A stretch of 64,000 bases of DNA from Salisapilia sapeloensis (Eukaryota; Oomycota; Peronosporomycetes; Peronosporales; Salisapiliaceae): contig JAADVB010000011.1 in assembly GCA_023334545.1 (NCBI GenBank), forward strand, positions 62,001 through 126,000, written 5' to 3'. Below the pieces are notes generated by a model. The model had not been told where the DNA came from. It searched no databases and saw only the letters and a program-made list of their open reading frames with translations. Of this stretch, positions 32,203-43,392 are shown one piece after another; the stretch's first letter is position 1, and each line of letters opens with the position of its first letter. The position numbers were made by a program, and so were the translations under genes.

Positions 32203-32526
32203 ATGTCGAAGCGATCGTATTTTGTTGGTGCCGCGCTCGCTGGTATTGCCGGCACGTCTCTCGCGAGCGTGTCCGTACTCATGTATATCAGGTTTGCCGA
32301 TCCGCAAGAGTTTGCGGACGGAACGATCCGAGCTTCCAATCCGGAAGTCACGGACGCTTTTAATCGCAAATGGGGCGTCTACGGCACGGGCATCTTTGAC
32401 TCGATCCCACAATCGATTAAAGACTTTTTCGTGATCCCGGACATGGCGGAGAAAATCAAGGAACAGAACCGCAAGCGGGAGCAACAGATACAACAAACGA
32501 TTGAAGATCTTCGACCCAAGAAATAA
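32203..32526 (+). CDS. Small single-pass membrane protein, function unknown
   Basis: A 107-residue protein with no intron. A basic start (MSKRS) leads into a Gly/Ala/Ser-rich hydrophobic helix at about residues 7-28, which looks like a signal anchor or a mitochondrial inner-membrane helix. The remainder is soluble, with aromatic residues (KWGVYGTGIF) and a charged C-terminal helix rich in Lys, Glu and Gln. I do not recognise a family. The clean frame, a plausible start and a divergent neighbour support it as a gene. Short proteins of this shape are often mitochondrial assembly or complex subunits, which is only a guess. Confidence 0.65.
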   Translation: MSKRSYFVGAALAGIAGTSLASVSVLMYIRFADPQEFADGTIRASNPEVTDAFNRKWGVYGTGIFDSIPQSIKDFFVIPDMAEKIKEQNRKREQQIQQTIEDLRPKK

Positions 32527-33629
32527 ATCCGTTGCAGTACTAGTGTTGCTATTCTTACGTCACATGCATATACGGATTGTGCTATTAATCCTGATCCATT
32601 ACATGGAGCAGCTATGATGATGCCACTGACAAGTCTCATTGCTCCTCGCATTTGAATGGTCGGAACAAGTGAGACCGTCGTGCCTTCGCAACATTCTCGG
32701 AACGCCGGATACTTCGTAGAATCAGATCTCCATACCTACTCGGAAAGAGTGTCCATGTGATGCACTTGTATCTTCCATTGTTGACTGTTCTGCATGATGT
32801 GAACGTGCCTTATAAACACCTTTCTTTACAGGAGGTATCCTGGAAGAGGTGGACGTTGAAGCATTTGATCTAGATACGTATGCTAGACACGAACTAGCAT
32901 CCGAGTATCGAATTTGTTTTCTATAAATCTCTTCCGATGTTTATCCCTGCGAAAGCAAAATAGCTCTTATTGCTATAGCAATTACATCCCTACAGGCAGT
33001 ACACCTTTCCCATTCATGCAGCTCTTGGTAGCATCTGCAGATGGTTGAAGCTTAAAAGCGGTCGTTGATTTATCTGTAGCATAGCCTTAGTAAACACTTC
33101 TTAATTGCCAAGAAAACAAATATAAAATCGAAAGCTGCATTAATTACGGGTTATATGAGAGTAGATTTTCTGCTGTAGTGCTTATTGGATATGCTTTTCG
33201 ACATTGTAAATGTATTAAAGCTTCTTAAAGGATGAATATGTATCTGTTTGTCATGTTGGTGCCCTCCTATCAAGTCTACCTGGCGGTAATCGAAACGCCT
33301 TCAAAATATGGCAAACGATATGTTCAGAGCCCTTTGAGTTTTGAAAGTCATTACAAGTGCTTGCAATTAGGCTTGGCTGCCGATAGAAATGGATGACCAA
33401 GACCAGGTCGGTTTGACTTGTTAGAGATCTTGTCGTGTGGAAAGAGCTCTGCTGAATTACAGCACAGAGTTTCCATGCCGATCATGTATTCCTGCGTACA
33501 CCGTGGTTTAAACGTATACGATTTGGCTGATAAACTCTTCGTTTAATGACATTGCTCGATGTCATAAGTGTAGCCGAACTCGACAAGTCACCAGTCGAGC
33601 AACACTATGATCGGATAATAAACTTCTTG
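32527..33629. other. Convergent intergenic region containing one hairpin
   Basis: About 1.1 kb between the stops of the small membrane protein and the coiled-coil gene. Frames are short. The only structure seen is an imperfect inverted repeat at 32873-32909. It is otherwise featureless. Confidence 0.45.
32873..32909. repeat. Imperfect inverted repeat (potential hairpin)
   Basis: Arms ATGCTAG (32880-32886) and CTAGCAT (32894-32900) pair perfectly around a seven-base loop. Outer arms GATAC (32873-32877) and GTATC (32905-32909) also pair, after unpaired bases on both sides. The element lies between two convergent genes, so a 3'-end or chance structure are both possible. Confidence 0.4.
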
Positions 33630-36600
33630 TTAACGAGAAGAACCCTGAGATTTCGATACAAGAGAGTAAAAGATGGCAGGCACATTGTTGGGGTCTTTTG
33701 AACTTTCAGAAGGATCATCGGAGTATAGTGATTCTCCGTTTCGCACTTCGCCAACTTTTAAAATTGGTCCATCACGTTGCTGAGCAGATTTTACATTATT
33801 CTCTTGCTTCGCTTTATGATACTCCTTTAGCCTTTGTCCCAACTTTCCAGTCGTTCTTGCGAATTGTCTGTCTTGGGATTCTTCCTGTCTCTCCACGGAC
33901 TCATGATTAGTCTCCCCCTTTGAAACACCATTATTTCTTTCCATGCGCTGGAAAAACATTTCTAAAAGTTCAGCTTTCTCTTGTTCCACTAACGTTCGAC
34001 CACTTCCAGGACGGGCGTTTCCATACACTCGATCGTCTACATGAGCAGGCTTTTGAGGTATTTGATGCATCCTGCTCTTATTTTTTTGTTCAGTTTCCTG
34101 TTTAATAAGACCGCTTTCATTGCGTAGCCTTGCCTCTGCGCTCAACAGCAGACGAGTTGTACCGACCTCACCAGGCCCGACGAAAAACGGTGGACACTCT
34201 GGCGGGACGAGAACATCATTATTGTTGCCCAGCTCATTCGTATGCCGAATAATTTCAGGATCAAACTCCCACTTTGCACTATTTTCGGTTGCCTCCGTGT
34301 GACGTCGATGGCTCAAAGGATGCTTTAGACACTTTCGTTCATATGCGTTGATATTTACAAATGGCGATGTTTTTAGAGTGCTCCTTCGAATACTCTTACG
34401 ACTAACCTCTGCCCCGAGTTGGTTCATCGACCCATGCTCCATCTCAGTCTCGTCTAATTTCTGTGGTAACTTCATCTCCTTTGCTAGGTCTGGGAGTAAT
34501 ATGCGCGACGCTTCATTGATCTGCCTTAACAAATTTCCTGGCTTTGCTGATGCAGACATATTCATCGGTAAGTTCAAGGCTGCGACTCGAGTCCTGTCCA
34601 TTGCTGGGCTTCGCTGTGGTGCAAGAGTCTGTGATTCTACAGAAATCATGTCGACCGTTGCCTGAATTGCTTTCGTTTCTCGCAAAGACACCATAAGTTC
34701 ACGATACTCTACTTCTTTTCGTACGTGAGACAGCAAGTCCTCTTGTGTCATCTGCTGAAGGTCAAACTGCTTCCGTGCATAACGCAAAGTGAGCTCAAGC
34801 TCAAAGTTTTGTCGCATCTCAGCTTCTATCTGTTGTCGAGCAGTATTTAAATCTCGTTCTAGTGCAAGACAGCGATTACGAGCAGTTGCGACAGTGAAGT
34901 GCATGTTTTCATTGTCTGCATTAAGCATTCCGTTGTAGTCCTGCAACTGCTTCATCATTCTACTACTTTCATCATTTCGGTCTTCTAGCAATAGTATTTT
35001 GTCACGCTGTTCACATAAAAGACCTTCCAAGCCTTCTATGTGTTCTCTCTGAGCAACCATATCTTTGTCTAGCTGAATAACTTTCTTCTCCAGTTTTGTT
35101 TTCCTGAAGCGACTTAAGAAAGCGACCTCGGAGGAATTTCGTCGTCTTAAGGTACCCACTGCACGTCCATCGAGATCATTTTCATCATCAAGAGTAGTCG
35201 TTCCATCAGCATCTTTATCTTCTTCACACTTCAAATTTAAATTGCGCCGACTAACTAGCATTTCATTTGGACATTCTTCATCACTAAATGCGTTTGTAAG
35301 CTTGTTTGCTTGCAGCAACTTTCGTTGGCTACGTTGTCTATCTATTAAATCTTCAGACTGTTCACAATTTGCAATATCCTCCGTGTCCACCTCGTCTTCA
35401 TCGCCTTGAAGATCTTCTTCGACAACCTCTCGTCGATCTTCTTCATCGAGTAGTTCATTTACATCCAACACAGGGCTAAACGAATCTCCCATCATCTGCA
35501 AGAGTTCTCGAAGTGCTTCATCTAGTGGAAATTCGTCTTGCTTAACCAAAGCCAGCACTTGCTGCGTGGATTCGGCAAATTGGCGAATGGATGCTTGTGC
35601 GTATTCCTGCTGATCCTCAGCAAACTTCTTCTCACGCTGTGCAGACTGATAAGCGTCTTCCAAACGGTTCAACTCTAGATTTTTCTGCTCTATATTAGCC
35701 TGTAGCTTCGCTATCTTCGCTTGCTCAGCTCCAACCTGCTTCCGAAGCTGAGCTGCCAGCTCCGAATTACCAGCGCTTGCCGCACTCGCTTCACGAACCT
35801 GGGCCAATTTCGTACTAATCTGTACGCCAAGTTCCGCAACCTGCTCCTTTGTTGACTCATCTAATTCCTTATAGCGTTTCCGCATAGTCGACAGATTCTT
35901 AGTTGCTTTGCTGCAAGCTTTCTCTAGCTCTGCAACTTGATTATGCAGTTGCTCATTAACAACTTTGGCATTCGTGAATGCTTGCTGACTAGCCGCGAAA
36001 ACACGTTTAGAGTGTTGATACTCCGCATCAAGTGTTTCGAGGGACTGCTTTAAGGATTTAATTTGTTGTTGATCTTTCTCCCGTTGTGAGCGCATCGATT
36101 CCAACTGTGTCTCCAAATTCAACTTTTCTGCAATTAATCGTTCGATGCGCTGTTTAGCTTCGTCATCAGCATTTTGAAATGCCTTCTTCTCCGATTCCCA
36201 AAGCTCTCCTTTTTCTACTAGTGAGCGAGCGTACAAAGTTGATTCCTCCAATTGTTTCTGCAGATGGACAAGTGACAATGCTTGATGTGCATTTTTCTCT
36301 CTTTCAGCATTATTTTGGGCTTTCAGCAGGCGCATTTGGTCCTCCATTTGAGCTTGTTTTTCGTTCATTGTCTCTAGGACTCTTTCAATTTCTTTCTTCT
36401 CACTTACTGCTCGGTGATGTTGGTGCTGGAACTGTAGTATCTCGTCATTAATAACAGACTTTTCACTTTCCAACTTGGTCTTGTCCATCGTCAATTTGAC
36501 AGCATTCTGCTTTAAGCTCTCATTCGCTTTACGGAGTGCCTGGTTCGTGAACATAGCTTCGTGAACTCGTCGTTTTGAAATAGCTTTTTCCTTTGTTGCC

Positions 36601-37972
36601 TCACTAAGAGCATCTTCCAGATTCTGTACCTTTTGTTGCAAATCCTGCGATCTCGTCAAAGCACTTACTCTCTCAAAATTAGCTATTTCAGCGTGCTTTC
36701 TAGCTTCATCTACTGCATGATTTAATTTTCGGCCTTTATCTTCATGTGCCAACACTTCCAAGCCCAAAAGACGAATATCTTCATTCTGTCGCTCAATCTC
36801 GTGCTGCTGTTCCGTCAGCTTTGTATTCATGGCAATGGCATCTGCAGACAGAGAGGAAATCGTGGCAGTCTTCGATGCATTATCTGCTTTTACGTCTTTT
36901 AATTCATTCTCAGTATCATTTAGCCGTCCTTCCAGCATTTTCTTCAATGCTTCGAAGTCATTTCGATTTTGACGCAGCCACTCATTCGTCATCCTTTTTA
37001 TCTTTTGCAACGCTATCTCGTAATGCTTTCCGCCACAACTTTCCAATAAGAAAGCAAAAGCTGCCCATACATTCGTCGCTACGTGGTCTTGAGCTAATGG
37101 CGGGCATTGTGCAGCTACTTCCTTTAAAATTGTATGGAAGCCGCTCGTGTATACGTACAATGCACGATAAAGCCGATCGACTACAACTCGAGGTAGACCC
37201 AATTGATATAGGGATGCTCTATCGATACCTGCCTTGGATAATGGACTTGTTGAAGTATAGCTCGTACCTTGTGATCCATATATTTCCGTTTGCACCAGTG
37301 CGTCATCACTTAAGATACCCATCGCATTGTTCGTTTTCTCCAGCAGGGTCTGGATATCGGAAGCGGGAAGTAGATATGAAGTACTGTTCGCCAGATGCAT
37401 GTTTATCCATTCTTCAGCAATCAGTGAATCGCGGTGCGAGTTATCAAGAAACTCAAAATTCATTTCAATCGCACGAACCTCATTTCGATTTACTGTGCAA
37501 GTAGGACCTTCCATGGTACTTTTGATTCGATTCAAGTCAGTAGACTGTTCGTCTTTAGAGCTAGAGACAGCTTTGGATGATTGCTGCTTTCGATTACCAG
37601 CAATTGCGTATAAGGATTGGCGATTTATTCGAGTGATCTCACCTTCCGCAGGTGGAATTTGCGAAGTTAATCGAGCACTCATAGAAGGTAAGGAGTCGTA
37701 AGGATCTATACGGTATCAACATTAAATTAGGATGCAGTTCCTGCAGCATATGAATGTATTCTTCCAGTATACTGACCGATGTTGAGATCAGCTTCGATAG
37801 CTTTAATCAACGCCTGCTTTGCATCTTCCGCATAGCCCATTTCTTGGGTATCTTTGAGTGGCGAGTCTATCCTTGATCCGTTGTCCACGTTATCCGAAGT
37901 TTCAAGTGTAGGCACCACGACAGGATCTTCGATTGCTCCATCCACTTGAGAATGGCTATCCATTTCCTCCAT
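33630..37972 (-). CDS. Large coiled-coil protein, function unknown
   Basis: Two exons (37972-37777 and 37705-33630) join in frame to 1,423 residues. The first exon alone would look like a separate 81-residue ORF, but splicing at 37776-37706 joins it to a DPYDSLPSM sequence preceding the large frame. The N-terminal 270 residues are mixed, with a helical region (GLPRVVVDRLYRALYVY) that could be a small globular domain. Residues about 300-850 are almost continuous coiled coil. An acidic patch (EDLQGDEDEVDTED) follows, then another coiled coil and a low-complexity C-terminus. I recognise no family. The adjacent minus-strand gene encodes a centrosome-type protein, so a basal-body or flagellar role is possible but unproven. 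Confidence 0.75.
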
Positions 37973-38039
37973 TTCGACACAAAACCACCTCGAGTCGAAA
38001 GGCTCGACGAAATTATATATTTAGAACACGAAGCACTTA

Positions 38040-41000
38040 TCATTTAAACGCCAGAACGTGTTTGACGGAAGTTTTACTAGAATTTCGAGCTTCCGTTGTC
38101 CGATTGGCATGGCCTCTGCTTGGAACAGGTGATCGCATTAATTTACTTTTTCTTTCGCCTCTCAACCGAGTGGATACTTTCGTTGCCGTCATGGACGGCC
38201 TCGTAGCTTGGGTAACATTGGATACATGTGAACGTTGTGAAGCTGTCGCACTTTTCTGGCGAGCAGTCCTCCGAGTATGACTTGCTTCTTCCGAATCTGT
38301 CGTATTCGATGTATTATCATCGTTGTAATTGCCTGCTCTATTGACACGAGAGCTCAGTCGTGTCGTGGAAGGCGCAGTAAGCTTTTGACTAGACTTCATT
38401 GTACGATTTCCATTCACTTTTGCTTCGACGCTTACTCGTGGATTCGTGCGATGACGAGACGTAAGTGAATTACGACTAGACAAACCTAATTGTCTTGGAG
38501 AGCTTCGACTTCGTGGAGGGCTTTGCTTAGGACTTGATACGCCCGATTTCCTCTCATTGCGAATTGACTTTTTGGTTCTAACATCAATGCAACGATTCAC
38601 GTCGGCTAATAAAGACTGCACAGTGGGTTGTGAAGTACTCGTTTCCGCGTCAGTAACTGGTTTGACTGCCTTGTCGGCATTCCTTTTTTCCGTATTTGAT
38701 AACTTATCAACATCACAGTGTCTGTGGGTAGTGTAAGCTTCTCCTTTCCAATCACGACTACAGTCAGCATCCGATTCGAGCTGTTGCGTCAGCTGGAATA
38801 TGCGATGGTTCTTCTCTTGCACAATCCGCTGCAATTCGTTGCTCCGGACACACTCTTCTTTCCATTTGTCCGTCATCGCGATCTGTTCTCGACGTAATTC
38901 TTCCTTTTCAGACTCGTATGTAAGCTGTTGCTCCGCAATAGCGTCGCAAGTGTTTCGAACGTTGTTTTCATACTCCTGTAGCTGCTCAGTCAACTCATCT
39001 CGATCCGACTGTTCTTTCGAAAGCTCAGATTGCAGCTCTTCCACCTTTTGTTCCAGCTCTGCTACCGTCTCTCGAGCATTTGTCACCTCTTCTTTGCATC
39101 TTTCCGATGTTTCCTCCATCTCTTCACGAGCCGTTCTAGACTCATTACGTTCAACTTCAACTTCCTCGTCTAGTTCTTTAATATGCTCACTCAAGTCATC
39201 CACTTGCTCACATAGGACACGGTTTTCTTTCTCCCATTCCGTGTTTTCTTCCTTGACTTTGGCATACTTTTCTTCCAGCTCTGACATACTCATTTGCTTA
39301 ACATGTCGCTCTTCTTCTAGTTCCTGTTGCATCTGGTCCAAGGCTTCCTCAAGCGTCCCACATCGTTCTTCACTCTTCATCAGTTGTTGCTGGCACTCGC
39401 CCAATTGTGTCTTTAGGTCGTCAAGTTGATCTGTCAAGGTGCTGACGTCCTGCACAAGTGTTTGACACTCTTCACTGGTGTGTAAAAGGTCTCGTTCCAA
39501 ATGGCGTTTACTACCTGCCGCCGTACTCGCCTGCTCTTTTAAGCACAAATTCTGCCGTCGTAATCGCGACAGGTATTGAGTATGCATACCACGCCATCCT
39601 CGGGCAAGCAACGTTTTCTCCATCATCGTCGATAAAATTTTCCCATGACGCTTCGAACAGCGTCGCTGACGTGCGACTAGATGCCATGCTTGAAGTACTT
39701 GAGCACCACTTCTTCTTCCACAACGAATCCTCAAGTACTCTGCTAATCGACGCTGTTGTCGATGTGTTCGAGCAATCGCTGCCTTGTCTTTTAATGCATG
39801 AAAGCAGACTTGTAAGACACCAAACTTTTGTTGCCGTCGACATGCTTTGTGATGATTCGTATGTTGCTTCCATCTCCGCCACTGCTGTCGTATTAAGTGC
39901 ATGTAATAGTGCTTTAACGCTTTACTGCATCCCTGTACATGCTTTCTCTTGGCACTAGTATAAAAGGACCAGTAGAACCACAACTTTCGTAGTCGCCGAC
40001 GATGGACGTACCTCTCAGCTAAACATAAAGAGCGTCTAGATGCAATAACATCCTGAATACTCGTTCTCCATACACTAAAAGCTTTCTTTAGTTGACACTT
40101 GGACTGTACGAGTGCACTCGTGTGTTCACAATGCACAACCTGAACATACGTTTGCCATGCTTTCCAAAAACGACGTATTCGAAACGTTCGTTGAAAGCGT
40201 TTAATGTCCTTCTGACGTTTCCATCCTATGAACACTTGCCACATCCATCGATCTACTAGCTTTTTGCGAAACGCATTCACTTCCACACTCAACGGTCGAG
40301 CGTAGGCAAGGACATGCATCCTCCAACGACAAAAGACGAGATCGAGTAGACGACGCCCATACTCTGCTAATCTTTGCTTGTGAAAGAAGGATAATTGTCT
40401 CGACACATGCGTATGCTGTATCCACGCGCGAAAGCATCGATCGCGCATACGTGTAGGCCCGACCACTTGCCGCCATTCGATCTGGTCGTGGATACGATGG
40501 CGATCGTCCTTGTACTGCTTCCAAGCTAACAAAACTCGTTGAACGCATTCAGTCCGTCGGATCGATTGCGCGTGGAGTGCTATAATGGTAATGCGAGCCA
40601 TGTTTGTCCACTCGGTAAAATGAGCCGTGATCACTTTTCTCAAGTGGCGAGCATGTAGGCGCCGCAACTGATCTTGTACCCACACTTTCCGTCGCCATCG
40701 CCAGAAAATATCATACTGAAGTACAAAATGTCGTTTTCGATGAATGTGATGCACTTGCCGACACCAAAGTGCATATCGAATCCATCGAATAAAAAACTTG
40801 CGTTGGATGATGGGTCCAGACATCTCGTGTATGCGTCGTTCAAACTCTTCTTTTGCTTCATCGTCGTGCGTGTTTTCCAGCGATAGCATCCGATCACGTC
40901 TCTCTAATTTCCTCGTTAATAAATTAATTTGATTCCGCAAGTCTAATTCTCGTTGTTCAGATGCGATGAGAGCACTCAAATATTTTTCTTCTCTTTCTTC

Positions 41001-43034
41001 CCTCAAATTATCACTGCCATCTCTTTGTCCGTCTTCATAACGGTGTAGAGGTACAGCCATGTCCTCTGGGGAATCAGGGGACTCCGAAGCATCCAACTGA
41101 GATGACTTTGCAGTGGTCTCGTAAACGTTATCATGAGCATTACGATCATCTGCTTCATTTTTACCGTGCTTTCTCATCAATAGCATTGCATGATCCTCTT
41201 GCTTCTGGTGTTGCGAGAGATAGCTGTTGCTAGTACCGGTTTTACTTTGTATATGCGCATTTCTCTCTCGTTCTAATATCGCCTGAAAAGAATTTTTTGC
41301 TCGTTTTTCAGCTAGCAATTTGGACATGGAGTTTTGCTTTGGTAGACTAAGACCATCATCATGAGCTACCTTGTCCTTAGTTGTACTCTGTATATTACAC
41401 GATGCCTGTTCTTTTGGTTTAATGTCTAACTCTTTCGAAGATAATTTGCCAGGACTTTTTGGTGCTGGTGTCACAGATAGCTCTCGCTGCGGATCTTTTG
41501 ATCGTTGCATCCCATATGAACGCACCCTACCTGTTGTCGTCTTCACTTTACTACTTGGCGTATGTGCTTTCGGTGGTATGTGCGTAAACAATTCATTGCC
41601 ATGACTTTCCAACGTCCGCATCGGGTCAAAGTTCAGTGTCTCTAATATGTCCATCATCTCTGCTTGATCCAAGTCATTCCACTCTTCTTTCTCCACATCC
41701 TCATGCGTCTCTCTTTCATGACAAGTACTGCCGACGGGAGATGTAGGCCTACTGACTTCCTTTTTACGTACCGCTTGCTCTGTTTCAGGATCTGTTTGTT
41801 CCGGTGGAAGACTAGCGTTCTGTACTTGAGCAAAACCTGATGAAGCGCGTAAAGCTGATGCATTGGGATGGAAGTCTAGCTTCCAACACTCTTTCGCCAT
41901 GGCTTCTAATAGCGGTTTTCGTTCTGGATATCGCCCGCAACGTTTACCTGGAATAAACCCGACTAAACGTCTTCGTTCGACTAACTCCATCGTCAACACT
42001 TTCCTCAACGCATGCACACCGTCCTTTAGATGTTTATCACACTCTCCTCGTAGCGATACAATCGTCTGTTGTTGTAGAGCAATGACATTTGCATACGCTT
42101 CCTCCCACGCATTCCATTCTTCCTTTACATCATGTGGTACATCACGACGTTGCATGCTTTTCGTATTCGCTGCTCCACCCATTTTTAAAAGTAGCTCTTT
42201 GGCACGTTCTCGAGGTTGATGCTTCATCTTCGCGCGTGTCCGGACGACAATTGCTGCCATCTGAAGCTTTAATTCCTCCAAAGAAGACAAGGATAGATTC
42301 GAGCCAAGTTGCCACACTTGTAGTACTTTTGATACGTTTATCGCCATGACATCCGGTGTCGGGACCTTGTCGAACTGGCCAGGAAAGAAACCAGCTAAGA
42401 CTAACGTGTTAAACTCACGGTGGAGCTTGAGCAAAGAGCCTATTCGACGCAAAGCCATAATCGTCAAGTGGTTAGCCACTAGCATATCTCTCCTCGCTCG
42501 ATCTTGTGACGCAATGGAGGCACTGAGTGCTTTGTCATTCGCACGAATATCCTTGTTATCTAGTACCTGCAAGCTGGGGATAAGATCGATGAGTCGAAAA
42601 CGATAATTGGGTTGATTCGAGACCGGGTTTCCTGTCAGATTTAAATGTCGAAGACGTGGTAACTGAGATAGATACGCGAGTGCATCGAAACTCGCGATTC
42701 GGTTATTTCCGAGTGAAAGGAGACGTAAATGGGGAAACTGATGAATTCCTTCAAGGCTTTCAAACTCATTCTGACTTAAATACAGTGCCTGAACTGCAGA
42801 TGCGACGGATTGCGGGACGGGTCCGAGTACTTTTAACTTCTTTCCAACAGCGTTTAGTTTGGAGCCATCTGCCCAACGAGCTTTCTTGCTTTCAAGTGCT
42901 TCTGAAAGACTTTCTGGTGGCAATGACGCAGTCGTACGATTGCTAGTCGCTTTTTTCTCTTGTGCTTTTAAAGGTGCAGATGGTCGACTATACGATCCTT
43001 TCCAACGTGATCCCTTTGCACCATTTGGACGCAT
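38040..43034 (-). CDS. LRR plus Sfi1-like repeat centrosomal/basal-body protein
   Basis: An intronless frame of 1,664 residues. About residues 60-170 are SDS22-type leucine-rich repeats (LRLLSLGNNRI, LRHLNLTGNPV) with a typical LRR cap. A Ser/Lys-rich linker follows, then roughly residues 740-1,150 carry many Trp-centred helical units (FWRWRRKV, HFTEWTNMA, CFRAWIQH, VFIGWKRQK) of the Sfi1 type, which bind centrin. A long acidic coiled coil (about 1,170-1,460) follows, and a Ser/Arg-rich basic tail that could contact microtubules. The architecture points to a centriole or basal-body scaffold. It is not a textbook Sfi1, because Sfi1 itself lacks LRRs. The stop codon lies only 67 bases from the start of the preceding minus-strand gene. 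Confidence 0.82.
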   Translation of the reverse strand: MRPNGAKGSRWKGSYSRPSAPLKAQEKKATSNRTTASLPPESLSEALESKKARWADGSKLNAVGKKLKVLGPVPQSVASAVQALYLSQNEFESLEGIHQFPHLRLLSLGNNRIASFDALAYLSQLPRLRHLNLTGNPVSNQPNYRFRLIDLIPSLQVLDNKDIRANDKALSASIASQDRARRDMLVANHLTIMALRRIGSLLKLHREFNTLVLAGFFPGQFDKVPTPDVMAINVSKVLQVWQLGSNLSLSSLEELKLQMAAIVVRTRAKMKHQPRERAKELLLKMGGAANTKSMQRRDVPHDVKEEWNAWEEAYANVIALQQQTIVSLRGECDKHLKDGVHALRKVLTMELVERRRLVGFIPGKRCGRYPERKPLLEAMAKECWKLDFHPNASALRASSGFAQVQNASLPPEQTDPETEQAVRKKEVSRPTSPVGSTCHERETHEDVEKEEWNDLDQAEMMDILETLNFDPMRTLESHGNELFTHIPPKAHTPSSKVKTTTGRVRSYGMQRSKDPQRELSVTPAPKSPGKLSSKELDIKPKEQASCNIQSTTKDKVAHDDGLSLPKQNSMSKLLAEKRAKNSFQAILERERNAHIQSKTGTSNSYLSQHQKQEDHAMLLMRKHGKNEADDRNAHDNVYETTAKSSQLDASESPDSPEDMAVPLHRYEDGQRDGSDNLREEREEKYLSALIASEQRELDLRNQINLLTRKLERRDRMLSLENTHDDEAKEEFERRIHEMSGPIIQRKFFIRWIRYALWCRQVHHIHRKRHFVLQYDIFWRWRRKVWVQDQLRRLHARHLRKVITAHFTEWTNMARITIIALHAQSIRRTECVQRVLLAWKQYKDDRHRIHDQIEWRQVVGPTRMRDRCFRAWIQHTHVSRQLSFFHKQRLAEYGRRLLDLVFCRWRMHVLAYARPLSVEVNAFRKKLVDRWMWQVFIGWKRQKDIKRFQRTFRIRRFWKAWQTYVQVVHCEHTSALVQSKCQLKKAFSVWRTSIQDVIASRRSLCLAERYVHRRRLRKLWFYWSFYTSAKRKHVQGCSKALKHYYMHLIRQQWRRWKQHTNHHKACRRQQKFGVLQVCFHALKDKAAIARTHRQQRRLAEYLRIRCGRRSGAQVLQAWHLVARQRRCSKRHGKILSTMMEKTLLARGWRGMHTQYLSRLRRQNLCLKEQASTAAGSKRHLERDLLHTSEECQTLVQDVSTLTDQLDDLKTQLGECQQQLMKSEERCGTLEEALDQMQQELEEERHVKQMSMSELEEKYAKVKEENTEWEKENRVLCEQVDDLSEHIKELDEEVEVERNESRTAREEMEETSERCKEEVTNARETVAELEQKVEELQSELSKEQSDRDELTEQLQEYENNVRNTCDAIAEQQLTYESEKEELRREQIAMTDKWKEECVRSNELQRIVQEKNHRIFQLTQQLESDADCSRDWKGEAYTTHRHCDVDKLSNTEKRNADKAVKPVTDAETSTSQPTVQSLLADVNRCIDVRTKKSIRNERKSGVSSPKQSPPRSRSSPRQLGLSSRNSLTSRHRTNPRVSVEAKVNGNRTMKSSQKLTAPSTTRLSSRVNRAGNYNDDNTSNTTDSEEASHTRRTARQKSATASQRSHVSNVTQATRPSMTATKVSTRLRGERKSKLMRSPVPSRGHANRTTEARNSSKTSVKHVLAFK

Positions 43035-43392
43035 ACTATCAAACTAGAGACCACGATTGGCAAGACTGCCGTGGTATAGCCTTCACGACGAAATGATAGT
43101 GCGTTCTGTTGGAATGACTCGTTTGGCTAAACCAAGCGTCCTTCCAAGTACTTGTCATGCAGCGTGAAACGCCTCGCATAAAGTAACAACTTGGTACAAT
43201 CTCATACTAGCGAATCATTCGTCCCACCTCATTCTAAAGTATCAATACTAGTTATGACACTCATGTACTCCCTGTGGTAGTCCAATCCAAATCTCCTTGT
43301 TGTCAAATGGTACAGTGTACCGCATCCGTACCGCATAATTCGCGCCTTTTTCCATCTCATTTCGAAACGTAGTACGAAAGGCACGAGACGTT
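43035..43392. promoter_or_regulatory. Divergent promoter region, LRR-Sfi1 / CDK
   Basis: About 360 bases between divergent starts of a putative basal-body protein and a cell-cycle kinase. Shared promoter DNA could co-regulate them, although that is inference. No defined site was recognised. Confidence 0.4.

Noticed and set aside
37727-37972. A separate 81-residue gene
   Set aside because: Splice sites join it in phase to the large coiled-coil frame, so it is exon 1 of that gene.
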